Source of the DNA: Streptomyces camelliae
GTDB lineage: Bacteria; Actinomycetota; Actinomycetes; Streptomycetales; Streptomycetaceae
DNA length: 64,000 bases
Direction: 5' to 3'
NCBI RefSeq assembly: GCF_027625935.1
Contig: NZ_CP115300.1
Span: 4,402,001 to 4,466,000, forward strand
Below are positions 51,794-60,584 of the stretch, one piece after another (positions within the stretch are counted from its first letter, which is position 1; each line of letters opens with the position of its first letter). The position numbers and the translations under genes were made by a program. The notes below the pieces were generated by a model. That model was not told where the DNA came from. It did no database searches and was given only the letters and a program-made list of their open reading frames with translations.

Positions 51794-54700
51794 GGGAATC
51801 CGCCGTCCCGCACCCGGTTGATCGCCGACTCCACCGCCGCCACCCGGTCCGCCAGCAGCCCCAAGGCGGCCACCGCACGCGTCACCGGGTCGTCCTCGGG
51901 CCCGCCGAGCGTGCGGGCGCGGACGTGGGCCGTCTTCACCTCGGCCCAGCGGGCGGCCTGACCGGCGTCCAGGGTGCCGCGCAGCTCGGCCAGTTTCAGC
52001 AGGTTGGCCTCGGCGCCCGTGGTGAGGGTCTGGGCCTCGGCGGTGTAGTGGTCGTGGACGACGGCCTCGCGTTCGGCGGTGTTCATGACCGGGCGCAGGC
52101 GTTGGGCGATCTTGTTCATGTCGCGGTAGGAGCCCTGGAGCCGGAACGGGGGTTCCGTGCGGGCGGCCTCCGACTGGGCGGCGGAGGCGATGTAGGCCGC
52201 GTTGACCTTCAGCACCGTCTCGCGGACCGCCACCACATGCCCCAACACGGCCAGCACACGGTCCCGTTCGGCCCTCGGCATCGGCTGGGTCAGTCGGTCG
52301 GCGCGGGCTGTGGGGTCGGCGGTGGCCAGCCGGACCAGTAGGTCCAGGTCGGCGCGGTCGCGGGCGGCGAGCGGGGCGAGGACCGGGTTGGCGGTGAGGG
52401 CGTTCTCGACGAAGCTGAGCGCGAAGACGTCCTCCTTGCCGGTGAGGACGTCGCCGAGGTTCCACACGTCGGCCCGGTTGGCGAGCATGTCGGGGATGCG
52501 GAACCGCTCGCCGGACTCGGTGTAGGGGTTGCCGGCCATGCACACCGCGAACCGCTTGCCGCGCAGGTCGTAGGTGCGCGGCTCGCCCTCCCACACGCCG
52601 TCCACCCGGCGGGTCGCGTCGCACAGCGGGATGAACTTCTGCAGCAGCTCGGGCGAGGTGTGCTGGATGTCGTCCAGGTACAGGAGCGTGTTGTTGCCGG
52701 CCGCCAGCGCGAAGTTGATCTTCTCGATCTCGTGCCGGGCGGTGGCGTTCGGGGCGTCGGCCGGGTCCAGCGAGGTGACGGTGTGGCCCAGCGCCGGGCC
52801 GCTGACCTTGACCAGCATCAGGCCGAGCCGGTCGGCGACGTACTCCATGAGGGTCGTCTTGCCGTAGCCGGGCGGGGAGATGAGGAGGAGCAGGCCGCCG
52901 GTGTCGGTGCGCTTGGACGCGCCGGTGGTGCCGAGCTGGCGGGCCAGGCTGTCGCCGAGCAGGGGGAGGTACACCTCGTCCACCAGCCGGTTGCGGACGA
53001 ACGCCGACATCACCCGGGGGCGGTGGTCGTCCAGGCGGAGCCGGTCGCGTTCGGCCGCCACCAGGGTCGTACGGCGGTGCTGGTAGGCGCGGAAGGCGGG
53101 GACCTCCTCGGCCGCGAAACGGGCGGTGCGGGACAGGAACTCGTCCAGGCGGAGGGGCAGTTGACCGCGGTCGATGCGAGGGTGGGTGCCGAGCAGGCCC
53201 TCCGCCGTCGCCGTGAGCCGGGCGTCACCGTCGTAACGGGGGAGCCCGGGGCACAGCTCGGCCGCGACCGCCTCCGCCAGCTCCCCCGGCCCTGCCTCGG
53301 TGCCGGTGGCGCTGACGTACGCGCCGAGCCAGGCCGCGACCACCTGCCGGCGCGCGCCGAGATCGGCGAGGTCCGCCAGCTCGTCGCCGTAACTCCCGCC
53401 TGCGTGGCGGAACTTCTCCAGCAGGGCGCGGGCGGTTGCGCCGAGGACGAAGCCCTCGGGGCCGGACGTCAGCTCCTCGAAGAGGTACGCGGCGGCCGGA
53501 CCGCCCTCCAGAGACGGATCCCAGTCCTCGACGGCGGCGGCCAGCTCCCGCTCCAGCTCGCCGACCGCCGGTACGGCACCGAAGGCGTCCCGGGCGCGGG
53601 CCAGCAACACCGCCCGCCGGGTCCAGGCGGCACGGGCCTCCTCCGTGGTGCCGTGCACCCAGAACAGCTGGGCGGCGGCACGGGCGGCGGGCTCGTGGCG
53701 CAGGGTCCCGGCGCCCTCGTACAGCGGCAGCAGGGCCGTCAGGACGAGGGTCGCGTCATGGTCGTGGACCCCGCGCTCGTATCCCTCGTCGTACGACTCC
53801 TGCGCCGCCCGGCGGACCAGGCCGGGCAGGTCGTCGGCGGCGGCGAGGGCGGCCGGGCCGTGCTCGGCGAGCAGGCGGGCGGCCAGGTGCTCGGCGCGGT
53901 AGACGTCGGGGGACTCGGAGGGCAGATGGCGCTCCCAGTAGGGGCGGTACGCGGCGAAGTCCGGGTCGGTGACCGGGGCGCGGTAGTCCGTGCCGGTCAC
54001 CGCGAAGGCGAGGGCGTCGCCGTGCGGCACGAGGGTGAGGTCGAGCGGCTGGGTGTTCACGGCGAAGCGGTGGCCGCCGAGCAGCAGGGTGCGGCCGTCG
54101 TCGGCGTACAGGTCCGTGCGGTCGCGCAGGGCGCGGACCGCCTCCTGCCGGGCGGTCTTCAGGCGCCCGTCCAGCTCCTCGGCGCGCACGCTGTCACCGA
54201 GGGCGCGCAGGTCGTCGGCGGTGCGGCGGACCTTGGCGACCAGCGGGTCGGAGGCGAAGTACGTGGTCACCGCGTCCGTGTCGGCCAGGGTGGCCGCCCG
54301 GCGGCCGATCGTCTCCAGCATGCGCCCCGCCGAGACGGCGAGCTGCTCGGCGCGGCGGGCGCGGGCGTCGGCGAGGGACTGCTTGCGGGCGGCGAAGGCC
54401 TCGTAGATCTCGGTGCGCCGGCTGTCGAGTTCGGCGAGGAAGTCGTCGAACTCGGCAAAGCGTCCGTCCAGATCCTCCAACCGGCCGAGTACAGAGGTGA
54501 GTTGGTCGTCGCATTCCTCCGGGGTGCCGGAGGCGGCGAGCGCGGCGGTGACGGCCTGGGCGAGCAGGGCGGTCTCGGCGGCGAACTCGGCCCGCCCTTC
54601 GTGGTCCTGAAGGGTGCGGCGACGGGCGTCGAGGGTGGCGCGGGCCCGGTTGACCCCGCCCAGCACATCGGCGATCCGTTCCAGCACGGCCGTACGGACG

Positions 54701-56631
54701 GTGGCGTCGGCGATGTCGAGTCCGGTGACCACCTCGGTGACCGTGCGCAAGCCCTCGGCGAGGTCGTCGAGGCGGGCGGCGACGGGCGCGGCACCGGCGA
54801 CGGTCTCGATGGCCGCCGCGTCCGCGACCAGCCGCTCGACCTCCTCCCGCTGCCCGGTGAAGGCGTCCTCGCGGGCCAGGAACGTCACCGCGCGCCGCCC
54901 GAACGCGGCGAGGTCGCCCTCGGCGGCGTTCGCCAGCTCCTCCAGCCGGCCGGCATCGACGTACCGCAGCTCCCGCAGGGTGAGCAGATGCCCGTGCGCG
55001 TGCCGGAGTTCGGTGAGCCCCCGCACCCAGGCGGCGGCCTCGCGCGGCGCCTCGCCGCGCAGCCGCCGTACGACGGCGGCGATCCGCTCGGCCGCCTCCT
55101 CCAGCGCCTCGGCGGCCTGCCGGGTCAGCTCCCGCACGGTCTCGAACTCGCCCAGCACCTGCTCGGCGGTGACCCGTACCTCCTCCAACGGGTCGGCCAG
55201 ATCGCCGAGTTCGGGGTCGGCGAGCCAGTGGTGGGTGTCGGCGGCCCGTACGCACGCGGCGGCCAGCGTGCGATAGCCCTCACCGGTCTCGATGCCGTCG
55301 GCGACGAGCCCGGCGACGGACAGACAGTCGGCGAGCCCGCGCACGAGATCGGCGTTGCCGACCCTGGCCAGGGCGCCGGTGCCGGTGCGCAGGGCGGCCG
55401 CGTGGGTGTCGGAGACGTACGGCGAGGTCCACCACTGGAGCGGGTGGGTGTGCGCCGGCTCGTCGCCGCCGGCCCGCAGCACGGCCAGCGCGCCGTCCTC
55501 GAACAGCGCCCAGCCCCGGCACTGCAGCGGGGCCGCGACCTCCTTGCGCAGGGTGTTGTACGGCATCAGCAACGTGCGGCCCTCGGCGCGGGAGCGGAAC
55601 GCGTACAGCACGTCCTCACCGTTCGGCGCGCGCACCTCCCGCTCGAACTCCAGGCCGCTGATGTCGAGTTCGTACGTCTTGTGCCCGCCACCGGCCAGGC
55701 AGTAGCCGCCGGGGAAGACGATGCCCTGCTCCTCGGGCAGCCGCCGGCAGGCCTGGCCGATCCCGTCGAGCCGGACGACGCTCCGGGTCAGCGTGTCGAA
55801 GACCAGATACCGGTCGGCGTCCTCCTTGTACGGCCGGATCCGCAGCAGCACCAGCGGGCCGGCCTGGGCATGCGCGACGGCGGCGTCGGCGAGGGACTGG
55901 AGGGGCTCCAGCACGGGCTCGGTGTGCAGTGCCTCGCCGTCCGTGGTGCGTACGGTGAGGGAGCCGCCGATGGTGGTGACCCCGAGCCCGCCGGGTACGG
56001 CCACGTAGGGGTCGCGGCCGAGGACGTGGTCCTCGCGGGTGGTCTCGGTCCAGGTGACGTCCTGGCCGGGCGGGAAGACGTCGTCGCGGTCGCCGCGCGC
56101 GTCCAGGAACGCCACGCGGCCGTCGTCGCCGACGCTCCAGCGCAGGGCGCGCACGTCGTCGGCCTTCTCGCCGGTGCGGAACACCGCCAGCAGCCGGCCG
56201 TCGACCCGGCGCAGCCGCAGCAGCCGGGCCTGCCGGTAGTAGCGGTGCAGCGCGGTGAACTCCCGCACGAACGCCGGGTCGTCGAGGAGTCCGGGTACGG
56301 CGGTCTCGGGCAGCGGGGTGCCGTCCCGGTCGTAGAGCGTGAGTACGTCGGCGACGGCGACGTCGGTTCCGTCGGTGGTGTTGCCGGTCCCGCCGGTCCC
56401 GCCGAAGAGGAGGGTGTCGCCGACGGCCACGATGTCGCAGGGCACGCACGGGTGGCCGGTGCCGAGCCGGGCGGTGGCTGACAGCTCGACCCGGGCCGAC
56501 CCGAACTCCTCGGCCCGCCGTCCGTTGAGCGCCTCGGCCCTGCGGGCCAGCTCAGCCGCGTGTCCGGCCAGCCGGTCGCGCAGCACCTCGTAGGTGCCGG
56601 CATCGACCTGCGGTGCCTCAGCGGTGGCCAT
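51772..56631 (-). CDS. DUF3686-type AAA ATPase (annotated elsewhere as DNA repair ATPase)
   Basis: About 1619 residues. The N-terminal half is rich in beta strands (VAVGDTLLFGGTGGTGN, then DVTWTETTREDHVLGRDPYV) and leads into long coiled-coil helices (about 480-900). The C-terminal AAA domain has Walker A SPPGYGKTTLMEYVADRL at about 1256, Walker B LLYLDDIQHTSPEL at about 1318 and a sensor-type AVCMAGNPYTESGERFRIPD. The DNA-repair label is traditional and not supported by a nuclease or helicase motif. It lies 193 bases after the flotillin gene on the same strand. A membrane-associated remodelling role with flotillin is more likely than repair. ATG at 56631 with AAAGG is the start. Confidence 0.88.
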   Translation of the reverse strand: MATAEAPQVDAGTYEVLRDRLAGHAAELARRAEALNGRRAEEFGSARVELSATARLGTGHPCVPCDIVAVGDTLLFGGTGGTGNTTDGTDVAVADVLTLYDRDGTPLPETAVPGLLDDPAFVREFTALHRYYRQARLLRLRRVDGRLLAVFRTGEKADDVRALRWSVGDDGRVAFLDARGDRDDVFPPGQDVTWTETTREDHVLGRDPYVAVPGGLGVTTIGGSLTVRTTDGEALHTEPVLEPLQSLADAAVAHAQAGPLVLLRIRPYKEDADRYLVFDTLTRSVVRLDGIGQACRRLPEEQGIVFPGGYCLAGGGHKTYELDISGLEFEREVRAPNGEDVLYAFRSRAEGRTLLMPYNTLRKEVAAPLQCRGWALFEDGALAVLRAGGDEPAHTHPLQWWTSPYVSDTHAAALRTGTGALARVGNADLVRGLADCLSVAGLVADGIETGEGYRTLAAACVRAADTHHWLADPELGDLADPLEEVRVTAEQVLGEFETVRELTRQAAEALEEAAERIAAVVRRLRGEAPREAAAWVRGLTELRHAHGHLLTLRELRYVDAGRLEELANAAEGDLAAFGRRAVTFLAREDAFTGQREEVERLVADAAAIETVAGAAPVAARLDDLAEGLRTVTEVVTGLDIADATVRTAVLERIADVLGGVNRARATLDARRRTLQDHEGRAEFAAETALLAQAVTAALAASGTPEECDDQLTSVLGRLEDLDGRFAEFDDFLAELDSRRTEIYEAFAARKQSLADARARRAEQLAVSAGRMLETIGRRAATLADTDAVTTYFASDPLVAKVRRTADDLRALGDSVRAEELDGRLKTARQEAVRALRDRTDLYADDGRTLLLGGHRFAVNTQPLDLTLVPHGDALAFAVTGTDYRAPVTDPDFAAYRPYWERHLPSESPDVYRAEHLAARLLAEHGPAALAAADDLPGLVRRAAQESYDEGYERGVHDHDATLVLTALLPLYEGAGTLRHEPAARAAAQLFWVHGTTEEARAAWTRRAVLLARARDAFGAVPAVGELERELAAAVEDWDPSLEGGPAAAYLFEELTSGPEGFVLGATARALLEKFRHAGGSYGDELADLADLGARRQVVAAWLGAYVSATGTEAGPGELAEAVAAELCPGLPRYDGDARLTATAEGLLGTHPRIDRGQLPLRLDEFLSRTARFAAEEVPAFRAYQHRRTTLVAAERDRLRLDDHRPRVMSAFVRNRLVDEVYLPLLGDSLARQLGTTGASKRTDTGGLLLLISPPGYGKTTLMEYVADRLGLMLVKVSGPALGHTVTSLDPADAPNATARHEIEKINFALAAGNNTLLYLDDIQHTSPELLQKFIPLCDATRRVDGVWEGEPRTYDLRGKRFAVCMAGNPYTESGERFRIPDMLANRADVWNLGDVLTGKEDVFALSFVENALTANPVLAPLAARDRADLDLLVRLATADPTARADRLTQPMPRAERDRVLAVLGHVVAVRETVLKVNAAYIASAAQSEAARTEPPFRLQGSYRDMNKIAQRLRPVMNTAEREAVVHDHYTAEAQTLTTGAEANLLKLAELRGTLDAGQAARWAEVKTAHVRARTLGGPEDDPVTRAVAALGLLADRVAAVESAINRVRDGGFPYGGVGR

Positions 56632-56824
56632 GGGGTGTGCCTTTCTTTGTGGGACCGGGGGAGCCGTTGAGCTGGGGGTCGTATGCCGGGTGCGGGTGGG
56701 TGGGTGGCTGGTCGCGCCCACGCGGCGGAGCCGCATAGAGGACACAGCCCCGCGCCCCTGGGGAGTTGCCGTGCCGTCGACCTGCGAGGCGCCGCCGCTG
56801 AGGCGGCGCCCACCCCCGCCGGCC

Positions 56825-59185
56825 TCAGTTCAGCGCGCTCCCGTTCAGCGCGGTCAGCGGGGTGTCCTGCAGGCCCAGTTCGCTTGCCCGGTCGAGGAGC
56901 TGCTGGAGCTGTCCCGCCTCGGGACCGCCGCCCTTGATCTGCTTCATCAGCAGGGCCGACACCGTCAGGTTCCGCACATCCGCCGAGCCCAGCGAGCCGA
57001 GGACGCGGCTCAGGTCCTCCGTGAAGCTGCCCGAGCCGTCCAGCCAGGGCTTCGCCAGGGCCTGGGCGGTGCGGGAGTTGTCGACGAAGCCGTCCACGCC
57101 CTTGCCGAGCGAGATGGAGGACACCAGCCGGTCGAAGAAGACGGACTCCCCGCCGACGATGTCGATGTCGGCGTTCTCCAGGCCGGTCGCCAGCACCGTC
57201 GCCTGGGCCTCGGCGACGTGCCGCTGCGTCTCCAGCCCGAACAGCCGGATCTCCTTCTCCGCCTGGAGCCGGAGCCGGTACTCCTCGTGCCCGCGCGAGG
57301 CGTCGTCCAGAGCGGCCATGGCGGCGGCCTTCTCGGTGAGACCCGCGGCCTCGGCCTTCAGCTTCTCGCCGATCGCGACGGCCTCCGCGAGCGCCCTCGC
57401 CTTGGCACCCTCCGCCTCGGCGAGGCTCTGCGCCCGCGCGCCTTCCGCCTCAGCCTTCAGCCGCGCCTCGACAGCCTCCGCCGCCGCCCGCGCACCCTCG
57501 GCCTCCGCAAGCCCCTTCGCCCGAGCGCCCTCCGCCTCGGCCTTCAGCCGCGCCTCGACAGCCTCCGCCGCCGCCCGCGCACCCTCGGCCTCCGCAAGCC
57601 CCTTCGCCCGCGCACCTTCCGCCTCGGCCTTCAGCCGCGCCTCGACAGCCTCCGCCGCCGCCCGCGCACCTTCCGCCTCCGCAAGCCCCTTCGCCCGCGC
57701 GCCCTCCGCCTCGGCGAGGGCCTTGGCCTGGGTGCCCTCGGCCTCAGCCTTCAGCCGGGCCTCCGTGGCCTCCGCCTCCGCGCGGCCGGCCTTGACGGTG
57801 ACCTCGGCCTCCTTGTCGCGGACCTGGACGGCGGCCAGACCTTCGGCGGCGGCCTCGGCCTGGACGCCCTCGGCGAGCCGCAGCTTGGCGCGGGCGTCGA
57901 GGTCGGCGGTCTTCAACCGGGCTTCGGCGAGGGTGAGTTCCTCGGCCGCGCGGTGTGTCGCCGCCTGCTCCGCCGCCTCCGCCGCCTTGATGTCCTTGAC
58001 CAGCTTCTCCTGCGCCTCGGCCTCGGCGGCGATGACGAGCGCCTGCCGCTCGCGCTCGGCCTCCTCGACCACGCGCAGCTTCTTGATGGACTCCTCCTGC
58101 TCGGCGACCGTACGGTCCACCGCGACCCGCTCCCGGATGACCTCGGCGATGTCCCGCTTCTCCGCCTCGACCTCCTTCTCGGCGGCGATCCTCGTCAGCT
58201 GGGTCTCCCGCTCCCGCGCGATGACTTCGAGCAGCCGGTCCTTCTCGACGCGCTCGCTCTCGACGGCGATGACCCGCTCCCGGTTCTTCGCGGCGACGGC
58301 GATCTCCCGGGCCTGGTTCTCCCGCTGGACGCCCAGCTGCTCCTCGGTCCGCAGGAAGGCGCCCTGCGCACGCAGCCGCTCCTCCTCCACCACGCGGGCG
58401 GTCTCGGCCTCCTCGCGGGCACGGGAGGTCTCGATCTCCCGCTTCTGCTTGATCTCGGCGTCCGCCTGCCGCCGCTCCAGCTCCAGGATGGCCTCGCGGG
58501 CGTCGACGTTCTGCCGGGTGATCTCCTTCTGCTCCGTGCGCTGCGCCTCGTTGGTGCGCACGTGCTCGATCGCCGTCAGTTCGGTGATCTTGCGGATGCC
58601 CTGCGCGTCGAGGACGTTGGCCGGGTCGAGCTGGGTGAGCGGGGTCTGCTCCAGGTAGTCGATCGCGGCGTCCTCAAGGTGGTAGCCGTTGAGGTCGATG
58701 CCGATCAACTCGATGATGTGGTACCGGAGTTCCTCGCGCTTGGTGTAGAGGTCGGTGAAGTCCATCTGCTTGCCGACGGTCTTCAGCGCCTCGGAGAACT
58801 TCGCGTGGAACAGCTCCTGCAGCGTGTCCTGGTGGCTGGCGCGCTCGGTGCCGACGGTCTGGGCGACCTTGATGACGTCCGGGACGGTCTTGTTGACCTT
58901 CACGAAGAACAGGATCCGGATGTCGGCGCGGATGTTGTCCCGGCAGATCAGACCGTCCCGCCCCGAGCGGCTGATCTCGATGGTCTTCACCGAGATGTCC
59001 ATGACCTCGGCCTTGTGCAGGATCGGCAGCACGACCTGGCCGGTGAAGGACACGTCCACCTGGCGCGTCTTCGACACGATCAGGGCCTGGCTCTGGTCCA
59101 CCTTGCGGTACAGCCGGGAGAACGCGAGCACCGCGAGCACCACGACGACGAGACAGACGGCGACGAGCACGCCGAGGGCTTCCAT
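56825..59185 (-). CDS. Flotillin family protein, extended
   Basis: A 786-residue membrane scaffold protein. One N-terminal helix at about 5-26 (GVLVAVCLVVVVLAVLAF) and a Band 7/PHB domain about 27-200 (VDQSQALIVSKTRQVDVSFT, then DLYTKREELRYHIIELIGID) are followed by a very long Ala/Glu coiled coil about 215-640. A C-terminal region then carries VVGGESVFFDRLVSSISLGK. Usual bacterial flotillins have about 500 residues; the extra length comes mainly from repeats at about 490-580. It should form membrane microdomains or rafts. It shares a divergent promoter with a PucR-type gene and precedes the AAA ATPase gene. Confidence 0.93.
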   Translation of the reverse strand: MEALGVLVAVCLVVVVLAVLAFSRLYRKVDQSQALIVSKTRQVDVSFTGQVVLPILHKAEVMDISVKTIEISRSGRDGLICRDNIRADIRILFFVKVNKTVPDVIKVAQTVGTERASHQDTLQELFHAKFSEALKTVGKQMDFTDLYTKREELRYHIIELIGIDLNGYHLEDAAIDYLEQTPLTQLDPANVLDAQGIRKITELTAIEHVRTNEAQRTEQKEITRQNVDAREAILELERRQADAEIKQKREIETSRAREEAETARVVEEERLRAQGAFLRTEEQLGVQRENQAREIAVAAKNRERVIAVESERVEKDRLLEVIARERETQLTRIAAEKEVEAEKRDIAEVIRERVAVDRTVAEQEESIKKLRVVEEAERERQALVIAAEAEAQEKLVKDIKAAEAAEQAATHRAAEELTLAEARLKTADLDARAKLRLAEGVQAEAAAEGLAAVQVRDKEAEVTVKAGRAEAEATEARLKAEAEGTQAKALAEAEGARAKGLAEAEGARAAAEAVEARLKAEAEGARAKGLAEAEGARAAAEAVEARLKAEAEGARAKGLAEAEGARAAAEAVEARLKAEAEGARAQSLAEAEGAKARALAEAVAIGEKLKAEAAGLTEKAAAMAALDDASRGHEEYRLRLQAEKEIRLFGLETQRHVAEAQATVLATGLENADIDIVGGESVFFDRLVSSISLGKGVDGFVDNSRTAQALAKPWLDGSGSFTEDLSRVLGSLGSADVRNLTVSALLMKQIKGGGPEAGQLQQLLDRASELGLQDTPLTALNGSALN
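57456..57716. repeat. Three 87-bp tandem repeats in the flotillin gene
   Basis: Units 57456-57542, 57543-57629 and 57630-57716 are nearly identical. Each encodes a 29-residue coiled-coil block containing ARLKAEAEGARAKGLAEAEG and then GARAAAEAVE. 87 bp is in frame, and 29 residues is close to four heptads plus one, so copy-number changes would alter rod length while nearly keeping the coiled-coil phase. Confidence 0.88.
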
Positions 59186-59325
59186 GGCAACGTCCTTGCG
59201 TCAGACGATGAGTTACGGAGCCCCCCGAGGCCGCGGTGCCGGACCCCCCGTTGTGGTGCCCGGCACCGCGGCCCTCCGTAGTGCTCCCCGTGGGACATGG
59301 TGCGAGACGAGCACACGCCCGCGCA

Positions 59326-59342
59326 TTGCCGGTTTCCGGCAA
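59326..59342. promoter_or_regulatory. TTGCCGG-TTT-CCGGCAA palindrome in the flotillin/PucR divergent region
   Basis: Perfect 7-bp arms (59326-59332 and 59336-59342) with a 3-bp centre, just before a -35-like TTGACT at 59345-59350 facing the PucR-type gene. It is the best candidate for the PucR-type operator and could control both divergent genes. Confidence 0.55.
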
Positions 59343-59452
59343 CGTTGACTAGGGTCTTGATGCCGGACAGACGCTAAGAAAACGTCACCGGAGCGTCAAG
59401 ATCGCAAAGCGGCGAGGCGCGGGGGAACGGGGACACGGGGGGTCGGGACAGC

Positions 59453-60556
59453 GTGCCGGAACGTCGGGGGACACAGCACGGAACACCGCACGAGGGTTCG
59501 GGGTCGTACGAGCACTACCTGGACGGCCTGCCCCGGGCGCTGGCCGACGTCGCGGCCACCGGGCGGCGGCTGACCCGGGAGGAGCTGAAGACCCGCCGCA
59601 CCCTGGGCGAACAGGCCGCCGAGGACGGACACGGGCTGCGCGCCCTGGTCGTCGCCCACCTCGCCGCCGCCCGCGCCGCCTGGCCGGCCGGACCCGGCTC
59701 GACGGAGAGCACGCTGGCCGCGCTGGCCGCCGTGGAGCAGGCGGTCGACGCGTTCGCCGAGGGCTACGAGCGCGCCCAGCGGCTCACCGTACGCCGGGAG
59801 GAGGCGGCCCGCCGGGAGTTCATCGACGACCTGCTGTACGGCCGCAGCGACCTGGGCCGGCTCGCCGAGCGCGCCGAACGCTTCGGCCTGCACCTGTCCC
59901 GGGCGCACGCGGTGGCCGTGGCGGAAGGCCCGAGCGCCTACGTCGAGGGCGGCCCGACCGCCCGCCGGGTGGCCGCGGCGGTGCTGGCCCGCTACGACTC
60001 CCGCAACATCCTCCTCACCACCAAGAACGGCCGCCTCCTGTGCATCGCCCCCGGCGACGAGGACGAGATCCTCATCCACTTCGCCCAGCAGGCGTACGCG
60101 GCGACGGACGGCGGCCGCGTCGCCATCGGCCGCCCGCAACCGGGCCCGGGCGGGGTCGTCCAGTCCTACGAGGAGGCCCTGGCCGCCCTGGAGATGGCCG
60201 AGCGCCTGAACCTCTCGGGCCCGGTGCTGCGCGCCGCCGACCTCCTGATCTACCCGGTCCTGACCCGCGACCGCCAGGCGATGGCCGACCTGGTCTCTCA
60301 CACCCTGGGCCCCCTGACGGCGGCGCGCGGCGGCGCCGGCCCCCTGCTGGAGACCCTGACGGCCTACTTCGACGCGGGCTGCGTGGCCGCCGAGGCGGCC
60401 CGCCGCCTCAACCTGAGCGTGCGCGCCCTCACCTACCGTCTGGAACGCATCCACCACCTCACCACCGCCGACCCGGCCGACCCGGCCCACCGCTACATGC
60501 TCCAGACGGCGGTCATCGGAGCCCGCCTGCTGGACTGGCCGAACCGGCCGTTGTGA
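59453..60556 (+). CDS. PucR/CdaR-type transcriptional regulator
   Basis: A 367-residue regulator with an all-helical N-terminal region of about 130 residues (EHYLDGLPRALADVAATGRR, then EEAARREFIDDLLYGRSDLG), a GGDEF-like middle (HAVAVAEGPSAYVEG) and the C-terminal PucR helix-turn-helix about 295-355 (LTAYFDAGCVAAEAARRLNL, then SVRALTYRLERIHHLTTADP). The start is GTG at 59453. It is divergent from the flotillin gene, which it probably regulates. Confidence 0.92.
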   Translation: MPERRGTQHGTPHEGSGSYEHYLDGLPRALADVAATGRRLTREELKTRRTLGEQAAEDGHGLRALVVAHLAAARAAWPAGPGSTESTLAALAAVEQAVDAFAEGYERAQRLTVRREEAARREFIDDLLYGRSDLGRLAERAERFGLHLSRAHAVAVAEGPSAYVEGGPTARRVAAAVLARYDSRNILLTTKNGRLLCIAPGDEDEILIHFAQQAYAATDGGRVAIGRPQPGPGGVVQSYEEALAALEMAERLNLSGPVLRAADLLIYPVLTRDRQAMADLVSHTLGPLTAARGGAGPLLETLTAYFDAGCVAAEAARRLNLSVRALTYRLERIHHLTTADPADPAHRYMLQTAVIGARLLDWPNRPL

Positions 60557-60584
60557 GCAGGCACCGGAGCCGTAGGGGTGCTGC

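Noticed and set aside
52660..56481. 1273-codon plus-strand frame opposite the AAA ATPase
   Set aside because: High-GC shadow: Gly/Arg/Gln-rich, no motifs, fully antisense to a gene with clear Walker motifs.
51772..56631. Reading the AAA ATPase as a phage-defence gene
   Set aside because: No nuclease, TIR or other effector domain and no defence neighbours; pairing with flotillin points to membrane biology.
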